Translations under genes and position numbers: made by a program
Assembly (NCBI GenBank): GCA_031554725.1
Contig: JAVBUZ010000231.1
Span: forward strand, 1 to 5,975
Direction of reading: 5' to 3'
From: JAVBUZ01 sp031554725
Lineage (GTDB): Bacteria > Bacillota > Clostridia > Lachnospirales > Lachnospiraceae
DNA length: 5,975 bases
Part shown: piece by piece, positions 5,280 to 5,975 of the stretch
Position numbering within the stretch: the first letter of the stretch is position 1
How the letters are laid out: each line of letters opens with the position of its first letter
Notes under the pieces: model-generated
What the model saw: only the letters and a program-made list of their open reading frames with translations
Databases searched by the model: none
What the model was told of the DNA's origin: nothing

Positions 5280-5975
5280 TCAATTTTCTCTTTTGGGTAG
5301 CATTACTGTAAACGTAATTTTATCTCCCTCGCAGTCTGCTCCAATCGTTCCCCCATGCATTTCCACAAGCTCCTTGGCAATCGCAAGACCAAGTCCTGCG
5401 CCACCACTATTTGTCTGTCGTGCCTCATCCATTCGGTAAAATTTATCAAATAGATGTGCCAGCCTCTCCTTTTCTATTTCACGTCCATGATTCGAAAACC
5501 AAATGACAGTTGTTGTATCATTTTCTCTCGCCCGTACTGTAATGCTACTGCCAGCTTTACTATAGGCAATCGCATTCTTTAAAATATTTTGAAATACACG
5601 AGCCAGCTTATCTGCATCTCCATATATTCCGCAGTCCTCTGAAACGTCTAGCTTAATATGCTTTCCTTGCTCCTCTATGGCAGGAAATACCTCCTCTACC
5701 ATTTGGGCAAGCATATAATATAGGTCTATTCTACCCTCTGTAACTTGTAGGGCTTGCTTTCCATATCTTGTTATATCGAAAAACTCATTTACCAAAACCT
5801 CTAGTCGCTCTGCCTTTTCTAAGGCAACCTGTAAAAATTTAGCTCTTTGCTCATCAGTTAGGTTGGGCATTTCTTCCATAAGCTTGATATAACCAATTAC
5901 CGAGGTAAGGGGGGTTCTTATATCGTGAGCTAAATACATAACCAGCTCATCCTTTTTTCGTTCTGTCTCCTGAAT
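5280..5975 (-). CDS. vanS: VanS-type sensor histidine kinase (partial, N-terminus outside window)
   Basis: The frame is open from the window edge (first codon ATT at 5975) to the TGA at 5280, giving 231 visible residues, about the C-terminal two thirds of a VanS. The transmembrane sensor part and most of the linker are missing. Visible order: the H-box MYLAHDIRTPLTSVIGY with phospho-accepting His at visible residue 17; a dimerisation helix pair with NEFFDITRYG; the N-box FQNILKNA at about 128-135; a G1 region WFSNHGREI with Asn where many kinases have Asp; the F-box LFDKFYRMDEAR near 174-185; and the G2 glycine box GGAGLGLAIAKELVEMHGG at about 191-209. The wording of the H-, F- and G2-boxes closely follows VanS. 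VanS phosphorylates VanR in response to glycopeptides and removes the phosphate when they are absent. The ATG at 5939 is internal to the kinase core and is not the true start. A vanR gene is expected further upstream, outside the window. Confidence 0.9.
   Translation of the reverse strand: MQETERKKDELVMYLAHDIRTPLTSVIGYIKLMEEMPNLTDEQRAKFLQVALEKAERLEVLVNEFFDITRYGKQALQVTEGRIDLYYMLAQMVEEVFPAIEEQGKHIKLDVSEDCGIYGDADKLARVFQNILKNAIAYSKAGSSITVRARENDTTTVIWFSNHGREIEKERLAHLFDKFYRMDEARQTNSGGAGLGLAIAKELVEMHGGTIGADCEGDKITFTVMLPKREN

Noticed and set aside
5280..5939. Taking the ATG at 5939 as the start of the histidine kinase
   Set aside because: The frame stays open to the window edge, and this Met is the one inside the H-box (MYLAHD), so the gene continues upstream.
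1..5975. Insertion sequence, transposon end, integrase or CRISPR array
   Set aside because: No transposase or recombinase frame, no paired terminal repeats with target duplications and no regularly spaced repeats were found on either strand.

Overview
The window looks like a low-GC Firmicutes chromosome, most likely from the Clostridia (Lachnospiraceae-like by general feel). It is AT-rich, has Gram-positive style GGAG ribosome binding sites, and carries VanG-type cell-wall genes of the kind seen in enterococci and gut clostridia. The genus assignment is inference. All seven supported genes lie on the minus strand, so transcription runs from the high coordinates to the low ones. I see no plus-strand gene, RNA gene, mobile element or CRISPR array.

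Reading in the direction of transcription, the window opens inside vanS, a VanS-type sensor histidine kinase whose N-terminus lies beyond position 5975. A 137-base gap follows, holding a small dyad and a long hairpin with a T-run placed directly ahead of the next ribosome binding site. Then come vanG (D-alanine:D-serine ligase), a ten-helix acyltransferase-3 membrane protein (vanTm) and a PLP-dependent serine/alanine racemase (vanTr). These three overlap by a few bases each and are probably translationally coupled. Together vanTm and vanTr add up to the length of one VanT membrane serine racemase, so VanT is encoded here as two proteins. The expected third function, a VanXY D,D-peptidase, is absent between vanG and vanT. 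The logic of the cluster is that VanS senses a glycopeptide or cell-wall signal, VanTm/VanTr supply D-serine, and VanG makes D-Ala-D-Ser for peptidoglycan precursors with low vancomycin affinity.

A 156-base gap with a perfect 18-bp AT-rich inverted repeat ends the van operon. A second cassette follows on the same strand: an ECF sigma factor, an overlapping single-pass membrane protein that is probably its anti-sigma factor, and, 27 bases later, the start of a VanR-like response regulator that runs off the window at position 1. This last gene is the most unusual item. Its receiver domain resembles VanR and keeps the phospho-acceptor Asp, but the metal-binding acidic pair is Asn-Asn and the conserved switch Lys is Phe, so it is probably a phosphorylation-independent (pseudo-)receiver tied to a sigma/anti-sigma module.
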